Counted from the first letter of the stretch, positions 19,271 to 28,234 are shown. The stretch is DNA of 64,000 bases from Rathayibacter sp. VKM Ac-2760 (GCF_009834185.1 NZ_CP047173.1:1984001-2048000); one strand, 5' to 3'. Made by a program: numbers and translations. Notes: generated by a model from the sequence alone, not told the origin.

Positions 19271-20374
19271 GTGGTTCACGCAACCGCCGCAGTCGTCGTC
19301 GCCCACGGGGCGCCGTTCACGTTCGATTCCATCGAGGTACCCGAGCCTCGGGCCGACGAGGTGCGCGTGCGCATCCACGCCGTCGGCATCTGCCACACCG
19401 ACCTCGCGGTCGCGGGTGGGCACCGCGATGTGCCGGTACCCGTCGTGCTCGGCCACGAAGGCGCCGGCGTCGTGGAGAGCGTCGGGTCCGCCGTCACGCG
19501 CGTAGCGGTCGGGCAGCGCGTAGCCCTGTCCTTCGCCTCCTGCGGGCGCTGCAGCGCGTGTGAGACGGGCCGTCCCGCGCTGTGCGCGTCGCTCCTCGCG
19601 CTCAACTTCGGCGGCCGGCGTGCGGACGGCTCCACCACCCTGCGCGCGGGCGACGGCTCCGTGCTGCACGGATCCTTCTTCGGCCAGTCGTCCTTCGCCA
19701 CTCTCGCCCTCGTCGCCGAGAGGTCTGTCGTCCCGATTCCCGACGACATGCCCTTCGAACTGGCGGCCCCGCTGGGCTGTGGCATCCAGACCGGAGCCGG
19801 CGCGGTCTGGCGCAGCCTCGACGTCTCGCCGGGAGACACCGTGATCGTCAGCGGAGCAGGTGCGGTCGGGCTCGCCGCCGTCATCGCCGCCCGCATCAGG
19901 GGGGCGGCGAACATCGTCGCCGTCGACGGGATGCCCTCGCGATTGCAGGCAGCGCTCGCCGTCGGCGCGACCCACGTGGTGAACGGCGCCACAGAGGACC
20001 TTCGCGAGGTCATCCGCGTCATCGCCCCCGACGGAGCGGATGCTGCTGTCGATACGACCGCCGCCCCGCCCGTGATCGAGCGCACCCTCGAAGCGCTGCG
20101 GAGGGGTGGCACCCTTGCGCTCGTCGCGAGCGGCCGGGGCGCCGACGCGGTGCGGCTCGGTCTCCTCGTCGGCAAGCGCGTCATCGGCGTGCTCGAGGGT
20201 GACTCGGTGCCGTCGCAGGCGATCCCGCAGCTCGCTGCGCTGTACCGCTCGGGAGCCTTCCCCCTCGAGGCTCTCGTCCGCACGTACCCCTTCGCCGACA
20301 TCGACCGCGCCGTCGCCGAGATGAAGAGCGGCGAGGCGATCAAGCCGGTGCTGCTGATGCCCTGCAGCTGCTAG
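19271..20374 (+). CDS. Zinc-dependent alcohol dehydrogenase (aryl-alcohol type)
   Basis: This 367-residue medium-chain dehydrogenase starts at a GTG after a GGGAGGA site. Catalytic zinc ligands are in GICHTD, VLGHEGAG and GCGIQTG; the structural zinc cluster is CGRCSACETGRPALC; the cofactor motif is GAGAVG near residue 195. The sequence resembles benzyl/aryl-alcohol dehydrogenases that work with an aldehyde dehydrogenase. It is divergent from the importer operon and shares its operator region, so a hydroxymethyl group on the imported compound is a reasonable substrate. Confidence 0.92.
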   Translation: MVHATAAVVVAHGAPFTFDSIEVPEPRADEVRVRIHAVGICHTDLAVAGGHRDVPVPVVLGHEGAGVVESVGSAVTRVAVGQRVALSFASCGRCSACETGRPALCASLLALNFGGRRADGSTTLRAGDGSVLHGSFFGQSSFATLALVAERSVVPIPDDMPFELAAPLGCGIQTGAGAVWRSLDVSPGDTVIVSGAGAVGLAAVIAARIRGAANIVAVDGMPSRLQAALAVGATHVVNGATEDLREVIRVIAPDGADAAVDTTAAPPVIERTLEALRRGGTLALVASGRGADAVRLGLLVGKRVIGVLEGDSVPSQAIPQLAALYRSGAFPLEALVRTYPFADIDRAVAEMKSGEAIKPVLLMPCSC

Positions 20375-20378
20375 CGGC

Positions 20379-20537
20379 TCAGCCGACCGCGATCCACCGC
20401 TCGATCGCGGCGCGGTACAGCCGCTCGGCGCCGATGATCGCCGAGACAGCAACCGACTCGTGCGACGCGTGCACGGTGCTCGGATCGCCCGGGCCCCGGA
20501 CCGGCATCATCACCCCGGGCCCGATGGCGCCGGCGCG
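20379..20537 (-). pseudogene. C-terminal remnant of an M20-type peptidase/amidohydrolase
   Basis: Read on the minus strand, this stretch gives PGDPSTVHASHESVAVS followed by a helix ending in RAAIERWIAVG and a TGA at 20379-20381. The GPGD..(V/A)H..(D/H)E.V pattern is the zinc-ligand-containing C-terminus of ArgE/DapE-like M20 enzymes. The rest of the gene is absent: the frame is replaced at about 20,538 by the end of the RCC1-repeat gene. It marks a deletion or insertion junction at the right edge of the catabolic island. Confidence 0.65.
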
Positions 20538-20539
20538 GT

Positions 20540-22660
20540 TCAGCGCACGGTGGTGGCTGCCGTGTCGGCGTTGGTGCGGATCGACGGATCAGGAGTCCTG
20601 ACCGAGAACGTCGTCGCGAGCGCGGTGCCCTTCCCGGTGGCGGTCGCCTTGACCGTGACCTTCTCGGTGACGCTCCGGCCGTTCATGAGGCTCGAGCGCT
20701 GGAAGACGACGATGTTCCCGACTCGGGTGTACGTGCCGGTGGCGGACACGAACTGCGTGTTCGGCGGGAGGACGACCTTCGAGTAGACGCTGCTCGAGGT
20801 GGACGGTCCGGCGTTCTTCGTGGTGAGGGTGTAGACGTAGGTCTTCCCCTTGACCGCGGACGTCGGCCCGGCGAGGTCGACGCGCAGATCGGCTCGCGCG
20901 GTCACCTTCTGCGGGGACACGGTCAGCGTGCTGGTCGCCGTCGCGCTGCCGGCGGAGTTGGTCGCCTGGAGGGCGAACACGAAGGTGCCCGCCGTGGTGG
21001 GCGTGCCGGAGAGGCGGCCGGTCGACTCGAGGGCGAGTCCGGGCGGAAGCATCCCGGACGTCAGCGACACCGCCGGGGTGGGGGAGCCGGTGACCGTGTA
21101 CGTGTAGTCGTACGCCGAGCCGACCATGCCGGCCGCGACCGTTCCCGAGATGCTCGGTGCGAGTGCCGCCGGCGTGATCGTGATGGAGTCGGCGAGCCGC
21201 GCGGACCCCGCGCTGCTCGAGACCTCGACGGTGAACGAGGACGTCCCCGCGGCCGTCGGGGTGCCGGTGAGGCGACCGCTCGGGCTGAGGGACAGGCCGG
21301 GCGGGAGGCTGCCGGACAGCACGGTGGCGGTCGGCGCCGGCGTGCCGGTGATCGTGTAGCCGACGTCGTAGGCGGTTCCGACCGTGCCGTCGGGTGCGTC
21401 TCCCGAGAGCGTCGGTGCCACTGCGGTCGCGGCGACGCGGATCGTGTGCTCGGCGCCGCGGGTGCTGCCGAAGCTCGTCCTCGCCGCGACCGTGAAGGCG
21501 GAGTCGCCCGGCTCGGTCGCCGCGCCCGACAGCTCGCCCGACTGATCGAGGGTCAGGCCGGGCGGGAGGCTGCCGGAGGCGAGGGAGAAGGTGGCGGAGG
21601 CGGAGTCCGCCGCGAACGTGTACGAGTAGGGGGACCCGACCTCCGTGGTCGTCGGGGGAGCGTCCGCCGTGAGGGCCGGTCGGGGGCCGAGCGCCATGCT
21701 GTGGTAGCCGCCGGCGACGACCGCGGTGGGGCGGGCGCCGACGACGCCGATCGGCTGATCGAGCTGCCCGTCCTCGTTGCTGCCCCAGCCGACGATGCTT
21801 TCGTCCTTCCGGAGGGCGAGGCTGTGTCGCGCGCCGCCGGACACCGCGACGACGTCCGTCAGGTTCGCCGGGACGTCGGTCTGCCCGTACTCGTCCGACC
21901 CCCACGCGACGACGGTCCCGTCGCTCTTCACGGCGAGACTGTGGTACCAGCCGGCCGAGATGCCGACCACGCCGCTGAGGCCGGCCGGGATTTCCGTGAC
22001 CTGCGGTCCGGTGCCCCAGGCGACCACCGTGCCGTCGTCCTTCAGCGCGAGGCTGTGATCGAAGCCGGTCGCGATGGCCGTGACGCCGGTGAGGCCCGCC
22101 GGGACGGCGTTGCTCGTCGTCGCATCCCGCCCCCAGCCCACGACGGTGCCGCCCTTCTGCAGCGCGAGGCTGAACTGCTCGCCGCCGGAGACGGCGACGA
22201 CGGCGGTCAGGCCCGCGGGAGGGACGATCTCTCCCGATCCCTGGCCGCCCCACGTGACGACGGTGCCGTCGTTCTGCACGGCGAGGCTGTGGATCCAGCC
22301 CGCGCCGACCGCGATGACCGGCTTCAGGTCGCCGGGGACAGCGGTCTGGCCCGACCCGTCGTTCCCCCAGGAGACGACCGTGCCGTCGTCCCGCAGGCCG
22401 ACGCTGTGGAAGCCGCCTCCCGAGACGGCGACGAGGCCGCCCACATCGGCGGGGACGTTCTTCTGGCCGTAGTAGTTCCAGCCCCAGATCGCGATCCCGC
22501 CCGCGGGCGCCGTCGGCGGTGTCTCCGCGGCGACGGCGGGTCCGATGCCGGTGAGGAGCAGTGCGACCGTCGTGGTGACGGCGGTCAGCACGGCGGCGAG
22601 TCGTCGCGGAGCGCGGGACGGTGGGATGTCGGCGGTGGTCGGGAGGGGAGCGGTGCGCAT
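20540..22660 (-). CDS. Secreted RCC1-repeat and Ig-like domain protein
   Basis: The protein is 706 residues from the ATG at 22660, which gives a normal Sec signal (hydrophobic segment and AVAAETPP cleavage region); an upstream in-frame start adds 26 charged residues. It has seven RCC1-type beta-propeller blades, each with a (F/Y/I)HS(L/V)(A/G)L element and a DGTVVxWG strand. Three putative-Ig (He_PIG-like) repeats follow, each with a (S/G)(S/M)LPPGL core, then a DUF11-like domain near residues 600-706. No LPXTG anchor is present, so it is probably released or loosely surface-bound. Ligand unknown. Confidence 0.85.
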   Translation of the reverse strand: MRTAPLPTTADIPPSRAPRRLAAVLTAVTTTVALLLTGIGPAVAAETPPTAPAGGIAIWGWNYYGQKNVPADVGGLVAVSGGGFHSVGLRDDGTVVSWGNDGSGQTAVPGDLKPVIAVGAGWIHSLAVQNDGTVVTWGGQGSGEIVPPAGLTAVVAVSGGEQFSLALQKGGTVVGWGRDATTSNAVPAGLTGVTAIATGFDHSLALKDDGTVVAWGTGPQVTEIPAGLSGVVGISAGWYHSLAVKSDGTVVAWGSDEYGQTDVPANLTDVVAVSGGARHSLALRKDESIVGWGSNEDGQLDQPIGVVGARPTAVVAGGYHSMALGPRPALTADAPPTTTEVGSPYSYTFAADSASATFSLASGSLPPGLTLDQSGELSGAATEPGDSAFTVAARTSFGSTRGAEHTIRVAATAVAPTLSGDAPDGTVGTAYDVGYTITGTPAPTATVLSGSLPPGLSLSPSGRLTGTPTAAGTSSFTVEVSSSAGSARLADSITITPAALAPSISGTVAAGMVGSAYDYTYTVTGSPTPAVSLTSGMLPPGLALESTGRLSGTPTTAGTFVFALQATNSAGSATATSTLTVSPQKVTARADLRVDLAGPTSAVKGKTYVYTLTTKNAGPSTSSSVYSKVVLPPNTQFVSATGTYTRVGNIVVFQRSSLMNGRSVTEKVTVKATATGKGTALATTFSVRTPDPSIRTNADTAATTVR

Positions 22661-22744
22661 GGGCGGCTTTCGTGTCGGGTCGGGCCGACCGTCGTCGGCC
22701 GCTCTCGAACCGTGACAGCTGCCCGATCCGGGCCGCAACGTCCT

Positions 22745-24238
22745 CTAGCGGTCATGTCCGGAAGAGGGCGCGGCCGCTCTCTCGCCCGTCATGAGCGTCG
22801 AGGTGGTGCGGGAACGGAGGGCGCCGACGGCGACGAGCGCTGCGGCGCCGAGCGCGAGGGTCAGGGCGGCGACGGTGACGGCGTCCTGGAAGCGGAGGAG
22901 CTCGGGAGCCGTCCAGCCGGTGCGGGTGATCGCTCCCGCGACGAGGGCGGTGAGGATCGTGCCCGCGGCCGTGAGGCCGACCGCGGTCGCGAGCTCGCTC
23001 GCGGTGTCCACGAGCGCGGCTCCCGTCGAGGTCCGCTCCGCCGGGAGGCCGCGGAGCACGTTCGTGCCCGCCACCACTCCGACCACGCGCATCCCGGCGG
23101 CGACGAGCACGAGCGCGACCAGCACCCACGGGTAGCCGTACCGGCCGAGCAGGCCGAACACGGCGAGCCCGACCACGACGGCGGTCGCGCTCATCAGCGC
23201 CGCGCGATCGAGGCCCACGCGCTGGACGAAGGGGCCCACGAGCCGCCCGCCGGCGAGGAGGACGACGACCTGCGGGAGCAGGCCGACGGCGGCGAGAGCC
23301 GGGGGCCAGCCCCACGCGAGCTGGAGCTGCAGCGTGACCAGGTAGGACAGCCCCGAGACGGCGAGACCCGCGGCGGCCTTGTACGCGAGCCCGCTCGAGA
23401 CCAGCGGCAGCGCCACCAGGCGCAGGTCCAGCATCGGATGCCGGGCGGTGCGCTGACGGATCACGAAGCCGATCGCCGCGAGGACGGCGGCCGCCGACAC
23501 CGCCCACGGCACCCACGACTCGGGCAGGCCGGCCGCGAAGAGCGTCGGCGCGACGAGGGCGGCCGTGATCGTCGCCGTCCCGAGCAGTGCGCCGGCGACG
23601 TCGATCGGCACTCGGTGCAGGTCGGCCCGGACATCGGGCGCGATCCCGAGGCGGATGCCGACCAGCGCGAGCAGCGCGATCGGCGCGTTCGCGAGCAGGA
23701 GCACCTGCCACGGCGCGATCGCCAGCACGAGCCCTCCGGCGGTGGGGCCGACGGCGAGGCCGACGAGCCCGGCGGTCGAGACGACGGTGATCGCCCGGAC
23801 CCGCAGATCATCGCTGTCGAACAGGCGGAAGGCGAGCGCCAGGGATCCGGGCGTGGTCATCGCCGCCGCGATCCCCATCACGACCCGGACGGCGACGAGC
23901 TGCTCCGTGGTCGTCACGGCCGCGGTGGCGAGGCTCGCGACGGCGAGCAGGGCCAGGCCCGCGAGCATCACCCGTCGGCGCCCGAACCGATCGGCGACCG
24001 CTCCGAACACCAGCATGAGACCGCCGAACGCGACGGAGTACGCGCCCGTGACCCACTGCAGCCCCGCGGTCGACGCGTGCAGGTCCCGGCCGAGGGTGGG
24101 CAGGGCGACGTTCAGGATCGAGTTGTCGAGCATCTCGAACAGGAACACGGCCGACAGGCCGGTGAGGGCGATCCACGCGTCGCGCAGGCGGCGGGGAGCC
24201 GTTCCTGCCGGGGCGGATCGGGGGGCGTCGAGCACCAT
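22745..24238 (-). CDS. MFS drug exporter, DHA2 (14-TM) type
   Basis: This 497-residue transporter has about 14 hydrophobic segments. It shows the motif LDNSILNVALPTLGRDL in helix 1, the motif A loop DRFGRRRVMLAG and the antiporter-like motif C region around TAGLVGLAVGPTAGG. Members of this class export cationic drugs and antibiotics with protons. It stands alone, with no regulator next to it; an imperfect dyad (CTCAGATGAG) near 24,329 may be an operator. Confidence 0.9.
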   Translation of the reverse strand: MVLDAPRSAPAGTAPRRLRDAWIALTGLSAVFLFEMLDNSILNVALPTLGRDLHASTAGLQWVTGAYSVAFGGLMLVFGAVADRFGRRRVMLAGLALLAVASLATAAVTTTEQLVAVRVVMGIAAAMTTPGSLALAFRLFDSDDLRVRAITVVSTAGLVGLAVGPTAGGLVLAIAPWQVLLLANAPIALLALVGIRLGIAPDVRADLHRVPIDVAGALLGTATITAALVAPTLFAAGLPESWVPWAVSAAAVLAAIGFVIRQRTARHPMLDLRLVALPLVSSGLAYKAAAGLAVSGLSYLVTLQLQLAWGWPPALAAVGLLPQVVVLLAGGRLVGPFVQRVGLDRAALMSATAVVVGLAVFGLLGRYGYPWVLVALVLVAAGMRVVGVVAGTNVLRGLPAERTSTGAALVDTASELATAVGLTAAGTILTALVAGAITRTGWTAPELLRFQDAVTVAALTLALGAAALVAVGALRSRTTSTLMTGERAAAPSSGHDR

Positions 24239-24470
24239 GGGCGCACTCCTTCACGGGGAAGAAGTGGCGGATCACTCGATGCCGCGTGTGCGCGCACACC
24301 GCGGACGACCGCGGTCTGCTTTTTACCTCAGATGAGTAGACAGTACACCCGGACGGAGAGCACACCGATGACGTCACGTGACGGCCTGACGCGCTCTCCC
24401 GTGGTCACCGAGCGTGTCGGGGAATCAGGAGGTGGTCGGGAGGGAGGCACGAACCGCGTGCGGCGGGATC
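24239..24470. other. Intergenic region upstream of the MFS exporter
   Basis: The region contains a run TTTTTACC followed by an imperfect dyad with CTCAGATGAG near 24,329, in a position to be the exporter promoter/operator. I see no gene here. Confidence 0.35.
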
Positions 24471-24496
24471 GTCCCGCAGGGGGGATCGGTCAGCGG
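24471..24496 (+). repeat. Cassette-boundary motif, copy 1
   Basis: The copy begins GTCCCGCAGG and ends GGTCAGCGG. It lies seven bases beyond the stop of the minus-strand gene 24504-24848 and is the left-most member of the array. Confidence 0.65.
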
Positions 24497-24503
24497 CGCA
24501 CTA

Positions 24504-24848
24504 TCAGTGTCGTCGGCCAGACGTCGCCGATCCGTCGGCATCAGGCGCCTGCTCCGCGGCGTCGTCTTCTGCGGACGGGTAGCCGAAGAAGTACCCACGC
24601 AGCTGCTCGAAACCGCTCGCGGGTCGCCCCTGTCGCTTCCGGCGAGACGCGAACCCGAATATCTCGTTGAGTCGGTGCCCGAGGCTGGCTGCGAGGCAGA
24701 GGAGCAGCAGCACCCACCAGGTCGCCTTGAAGATCGGCTCGTCGTAGCCGAGCGCGATGGGGATGAGGCCGATCATGGCGGCGAGGCTGCCCAGCACATA
24801 CAGCACGATGAGCGCGAGCCAGACGTTCTGACGCTTCGTTCGCTGCAT
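24504..24848 (-). CDS. Small membrane protein, unknown function
   Basis: The protein is 114 residues with two hydrophobic segments (about residues 10-32 and 44-58), a basic cytoplasmic stretch (SRRKRQGR) and an acidic C-terminal tail. I do not recognise a family. It is a lone gene between two copies of the ~24-base motif, with copy 1 directly beyond its stop. Confidence 0.6.
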   Translation of the reverse strand: MQRTKRQNVWLALIVLYVLGSLAAMIGLIPIALGYDEPIFKATWWVLLLLCLAASLGHRLNEIFGFASRRKRQGRPASGFEQLRGYFFGYPSAEDDAAEQAPDADGSATSGRRH

Positions 24849-24899
24849 GGGGCAACCCTAAGTCAGTCCTCTCGCGCGAGCGAGGTCGGCCTAGCAGCC

Positions 24900-24924
24900 G
24901 TCCCGTATGGGGATCGTTGAGCGG
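24900..24924 (+). repeat. Cassette-boundary motif, copy 2
   Basis: The core reads CCCGTATGGGGATCG and the motif ends GAGCGG. It lies nine bases beyond the stop of gene 24934-25461. Its ends CCGT and ACGG (to 24928) can pair. Confidence 0.75.
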
Positions 24925-24933
24925 ACGGTGCAG

Positions 24934-25461
24934 CTAGCGGTGGTCCTTCGGGCGCGCTGCTGTCGATGCGAGGTAGGTGGCGGCGAGTTGGGCGACTTCT
25001 TCGCTGTAGCGGCGAGCGACTCTTCTGGAGCGAGGGGACACCGTGTGCAGGTCGAGCACGTCGTCTACTTCGACAAAGGGCTGCGCTGCTTCCGGCCCGT
25101 TGTGGCCGATCAGGTCATGAGCCCACGAGGAGAACGCTCGGAGGTCCAGGTCGCCGGCAAGAAAGCGTCGGCATGCGACTCGAAGGGCGAGGAGCGGGAT
25201 CTCCTCGCTGTCTCTGTCGAGCGGCGGGTCACCAGCGTCGGCGAGGGCGGTCGAACTGAGGTCGAAGACCTCAAGGGACGTTGCGCTTGCGTAGAGGGAG
25301 GCGAGAGCGGTCAGCGAAGGACTGTCGTTTCCGTCCGCGAGGAGATCTGCTGCTAGCGCGATGACATCTCTGGTGGTGGAAATGCCTAGAAGGAGCGCTG
25401 CGGTCTGTTCGCGCAGGTCCGCTGTGGAGGGCCGACTCAGCTCTCTCGAGTCATCTCGCAT
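24934..25461 (-). CDS. Hypothetical protein
   Basis: The protein is 175 residues, mostly helical and acidic, with no signal peptide or membrane segment. A strong GAGGAGG ribosome site precedes the ATG, which supports a real gene. I do not recognise its family. It is placed between motif copies 2 and 3, alone in its unit. Confidence 0.6.
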   Translation of the reverse strand: MRDDSRELSRPSTADLREQTAALLLGISTTRDVIALAADLLADGNDSPSLTALASLYASATSLEVFDLSSTALADAGDPPLDRDSEEIPLLALRVACRRFLAGDLDLRAFSSWAHDLIGHNGPEAAQPFVEVDDVLDLHTVSPRSRRVARRYSEEVAQLAATYLASTAARPKDHR

Positions 25462-25532
25462 CCGACCTCCTCATGACGAGATTCACGCTAACGCTCTTCA
25501 GCCAGGTCGATCTGCTTGGGAGCACCCGCGAT

Positions 25533-25557
25533 GTCCCGCACGAGGATGGTCAGCCGG
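25533..25557 (+). repeat. Cassette-boundary motif, copy 3
   Basis: The copy begins GTCCCGCACG and ends GGTCAGCCGG. It directly abuts the stop codon (25558-25560) of the next minus-strand gene. It is more diverged than copies 2, 4 and 8. Confidence 0.55.
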
Positions 25558-25986
25558 TCACTCTGATGCTTCGACGCTGCACCAGTACTGCAGTTCCGCT
25601 CCGTCGCGGTAGAAGTAGTTGAGGCCAGTGAAGCCGTGCCCGCCTCCGAGGTCGTCGCGCAGAGCGTCCGCGTTCGCGTACTGGTACAGCGTTCGCAGAA
25701 GCCGGTTCCCACGCAGGTCGGAGACGTCGACGCCGACGAAGTGACCTTCCGGAGCATCCCCGGAGTACTCGACTTTCAGTTGCAGGTTGGGGTAACTCAG
25801 CGAAGGGCCTTCGAGTAAGTACATGCCGTCGCACCGCTCGATCACGATCCGATCAGCGAAGGCGTCGTCGTTGCTGCCGGCGCGAGGACGGTAGTACGTG
25901 AAGCAGGTGATCGATGCGGGCAGGTCAAGCGTTGAGGCGGGATTGATGATGCCTGCCTGTCGATGGTGTCGAACCGGAGAGTCCAC
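25558..25986 (-). CDS. Hypothetical protein
   Basis: The protein is 142 residues from a GTG start. It appears mixed alpha/beta with several Tyr-rich strands (CFTYYRPRAG, GLNYFYRDG) and no signal peptide. I do not recognise a family. The stop codon is immediately followed by motif copy 3; no partner gene is in the unit. Local base composition is a little more AT-rich than the flanking catabolic operons. Confidence 0.55.
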   Translation of the reverse strand: MDSPVRHHRQAGIINPASTLDLPASITCFTYYRPRAGSNDDAFADRIVIERCDGMYLLEGPSLSYPNLQLKVEYSGDAPEGHFVGVDVSDLRGNRLLRTLYQYANADALRDDLGGGHGFTGLNYFYRDGAELQYWCSVEASE

Positions 25987-26020
25987 GACTGGAGCCTACG
26001 CACCATCGGCAAGTTGAAGC

Positions 26021-26048
26021 GTCCCGTATGCGGATCGCTCAGCGAGAC
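26021..26048 (+). repeat. Cassette-boundary motif, copy 4
   Basis: The core reads CCCGTATGCGGATCGCTCAG. The outer bases GTC and GAC are complementary, and an inner GCG-GAT-CGC can pair. It lies 65 bases beyond the stop of gene 26114-26569, a longer gap than most copies. Confidence 0.7.
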
Positions 26049-26113
26049 ATTATCCGTGACGCCGGCCGGGGTACTGGCGCGTTGGTCGACCAGCCTTGCC
26101 GAGCGGTCGGAAG

Positions 26114-26569
26114 TCACTCATCCGGCGTGAAGACCATCTCTCCCCAGGAGTTGCGGAAGGTCAGGTCTGTTCCTGATCGAGTGACGGTGAGCGGGTCGCT
26201 GAGAATCCTCTCAACCCATCTGTCGAGGGTTTCGCCGGGCGGTATGCAAACCGCCAGCGTGGTCGTGATGTTGCTGATGGCGATGACACTGTCGGAGAGG
26301 TCGAATGCGCCGCCAATCGTGTTGCAAGGGGTGTCTACATACATGCGGTCGCCGTCGTCGTCGATCGACATCGTGAGGGAGTCGCTTGGGTTAGTGAACT
26401 CGTGCTCGGAGGTGCTCGAGAGGGAGGTGCTGCGGTACGTGCCGAGGTCCAGCTCCTGGACAGAGGTCACGGTGGGGAGCGGCTCCTTCTCCTCGGAGGT
26501 GCAGGCGGTCAGGCCGACGGCGACCGCGCAGGCGAGCAGCAGCACGGCAAGGTGGCGACGATGTGACAT
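26114..26569 (-). CDS. Lipoprotein, META/HslJ-like
   Basis: The protein is 151 residues with a lipoprotein signal (lipobox LTAC near residue 20). The mature part has features of the META/HslJ-like fold: an LGTYRST strand, a paired Cys in DTPCNTIGGAFDL and AVCIPP, and a terminal TDLTFRNSWGEMVF strand. It is likely anchored on the outer face of the membrane. Function is unknown; some META proteins are heat-shock or secretion associated. It is alone in its unit. Confidence 0.65.
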   Translation of the reverse strand: MSHRRHLAVLLLACAVAVGLTACTSEEKEPLPTVTSVQELDLGTYRSTSLSSTSEHEFTNPSDSLTMSIDDDGDRMYVDTPCNTIGGAFDLSDSVIAISNITTTLAVCIPPGETLDRWVERILSDPLTVTRSGTDLTFRNSWGEMVFTPDE

Positions 26570-26785
26570 GGCGGGCTCCTCCTGGCGGGCGGCGCTCACC
26601 CTGTCGAACTGAGTGAAGCAGGAAGGTCTGAGCGACGCCACGTCCGCCGATGAATTACTCACGGTCTCCGGCCGATCACGCGCTCGATCACTGATCGCGC
26701 ACAGAGATGACCCTTCGCCGGGCCAACCGTTCCACCATCAGTTGAGACCGGTACCCGGCGTCTGCGTAGAAGCCGTTCGGGCACC

Positions 26786-26810
26786 GTTCCGTAAGGGGAT
26801 CCATCAACGG
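26786..26810 (+). repeat. Cassette-boundary motif, copy 5
   Basis: The core reads TTCCGTAAGGGGATCC and the motif ends CAACGG. CCGT and ACGG at its ends are perfectly complementary. It lies between the lipoprotein start and the AraC-type gene end, 45 bases beyond the latter's stop. Confidence 0.7.
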
Positions 26811-26834
26811 GCGGCGGACCTGCCGGCATCCCAC

Positions 26835-26857
26835 GGCCGATAGGTCCTTCTCTACTA
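26835..26857 (+). repeat. Cassette-boundary motif, diverged copy 6
   Basis: A weaker copy reads GGCCGATAGGTCCTTCTC and runs into the stop codon of the AraC/GyrI-like gene. It matches copy 7 best (CCGWTAG then GTCCTTC). It could be chance; the position next to a stop fits the pattern of the other copies. Confidence 0.35.
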
Positions 26858-27721
26858 AGCGCGCTCGACAGGGAGCCAGAGCTCGCAGGTGGCCGTGCTG
26901 AAGTCGCCGGCGCGGTCGAGTACCGCGACGATGGACGGTCCAGGCCGGAGCCGCCAGGGGTTCGACGGGAACCAGTCGGTCGCGGTCGCGGCCCATGCCT
27001 CTTGCAGCGCAGCCGGATACTCGCCCTCGGTGTGGAACACGGCCCACGTGCCGGCCGGAACCTCGATCGTGTCGAGATCTCCGATCATCGGCGCCTTCCC
27101 CGTGACGGCTACTCCGTGCAGGTAGGTCAGTTCGCTCCCCTCGGTGTAGTCCGGGTCGACGTCGGCGCTGACCTGAAGCAGGCCGGCCGGTTCGGTGTCG
27201 CTCAGGGCTTTGAGGCGTGCGTGTTCTGCTGCCGGAAGTGAGGCGATGTGGGCTTGGATCTGCTGGTTGATGCCCTCGTGGATGAGGGGCACGCGGATGG
27301 CGTGGCCGATGAGGTGAAACGCCGGTCGATCGGTGATGCGGGTGTCCATGGTGATGTTCCCTTCTACGGTCAGGCGGAACCTGAGCTGCGGTTGCGTTCG
27401 AAGGGGGCCGCCATTTCGCTTGACGCTGCCGACGCTGACACCGTGCACTGATCGGAACGCTCGACCGAATGCCTCGGTGGAGCCGTAGCCGTACCGCACC
27501 GCGATGCTCAACAGGTTTCCGTCTCCGAGGACATCCGCTGCCGCGACTGACATTCGGCGACGCCGGATGTACTCCGACAGGGGCATCCCAGCGAGTGACG
27601 AGAACATTCGACGGAGGTGGTACTCCGTCGTGCCGAGTTCCCTCGCCAAGGATGCAACGTCGAGGTTGTCGTTCAGGCGACCTTCGATCAGTTCGACCAG
27701 TCTGTTGAGCTCCGCGATCAT
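26855..27721 (-). CDS. AraC-family regulator with GyrI-like effector domain
   Basis: The protein is 288 residues. Residues 1-105 form an AraC DNA-binding domain with two helix-turn-helices (VASLARELGTTEYHLRRMF and LLSIAVRYGYGSTEAFGRAF). Residues 130-288 are a GyrI/effector-binding domain starting ITDRPAFHLIGHAIRV. This is the Rob/BmrR-like architecture that senses small hydrophobic molecules. The ATG at 27721 follows a GGAGG site. It has no co-transcribed gene, so it may control distant targets. Confidence 0.9.
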   Translation of the reverse strand: MIAELNRLVELIEGRLNDNLDVASLARELGTTEYHLRRMFSSLAGMPLSEYIRRRRMSVAAADVLGDGNLLSIAVRYGYGSTEAFGRAFRSVHGVSVGSVKRNGGPLRTQPQLRFRLTVEGNITMDTRITDRPAFHLIGHAIRVPLIHEGINQQIQAHIASLPAAEHARLKALSDTEPAGLLQVSADVDPDYTEGSELTYLHGVAVTGKAPMIGDLDTIEVPAGTWAVFHTEGEYPAALQEAWAATATDWFPSNPWRLRPGPSIVAVLDRAGDFSTATCELWLPVERA

Positions 27722-27811
27722 GCCGCCTCCTTCGACACCCACACTTCCGGGTCATAACGGTCGGCACCCTACTATCGCGGTCCGATCGGATCGCCTCTGT
27801 GCTCCGGAACG

Positions 27812-27836
27812 TGCCCGTTAGCCGGTCCTTCAGCGG
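27812..27836 (+). repeat. Cassette-boundary motif, copy 7
   Basis: The core reads CCCGTTAGCCGGTCCTTCAG followed by CGG, five bases before the stop of gene 27842-28234. CGTT and AACG (to 27840) at its ends can pair, as can CCG and CGG inside them. It bridges the GGGGATCG and the GCCGGTCG forms of the motif. Confidence 0.7.
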
Positions 27837-27841
27837 AACGA

Positions 27842-28234
27842 TCAGGCGTTCGGTGCGGGTGCGAGTGTTGCGCTTCCGGAGACGACCATCCAGCGCCCGG
27901 CGATTCGTTGCCATGCGCGGACGTAGTGAAGCCGAGCCTCAATCCGTTTGCCGTGGTCGATCACAACGACGTCTACGACGGACCTGGTCTGGGCGCCGCC
28001 GGCAACGGCCAGCGTGCTGCGACTGATCTCAGCAATCGACTCGAACTTCGTCGTGCCCGACGAATGTGCTCCGAGATCTTCGTCCCGGCTGATGATCGAG
28101 CCTTCGGGTGTCGTGAAGATCAACTCGGGTGCGAGCAGACGACCAAGCGCATCGACGTCACTTGCGCGCATCGCGTCCAGCAATCGATCCTCGGCAGCAT
28201 CGACGGTTTCGTGGGGCATGGACGGGGACGACAT
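27842..28234 (-). CDS. DUF4440 / SnoaL-like domain protein
   Basis: This 130-residue protein has the NTF2-like fold of the DUF4440 family: an N-terminal helix pair (EDRLLDAMRASDVDALGRLL), the ELIFTTPEG strand, and the strands ARLHYVRAWQRIAGRWMVV ending before a short tail. Members act as small enzymes or binding proteins; none can be named here. It is alone between motif copies 7 and 8. Confidence 0.75.
   Translation of the reverse strand: MSSPSMPHETVDAAEDRLLDAMRASDVDALGRLLAPELIFTTPEGSIISRDEDLGAHSSGTTKFESIAEISRSTLAVAGGAQTRSVVDVVVIDHGKRIEARLHYVRAWQRIAGRWMVVSGSATLAPAPNA

Noticed and set aside
19276..20452. Long minus-strand open frames opposite the zinc alcohol dehydrogenase
   Set aside because: They are Arg/Ser-rich mirror frames of a clear gene with no family features. 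The same holds for other long shadows, such as those opposite the GH32, RCC1 and ABC genes.
22700..22744. CCCGATCCGGGCCG beyond the MFS exporter stop as a motif copy
   Set aside because: It shares only the first bases with the motif and is better explained as GC-rich intergenic sequence.
26688..26830. Possible transposase tail on the minus strand (ADAGYRS-like stretch)
   Set aside because: The frame runs through two motif copies, has no catalytic context and no terminal repeats; the resemblance to a DDE domain is a short chance match.
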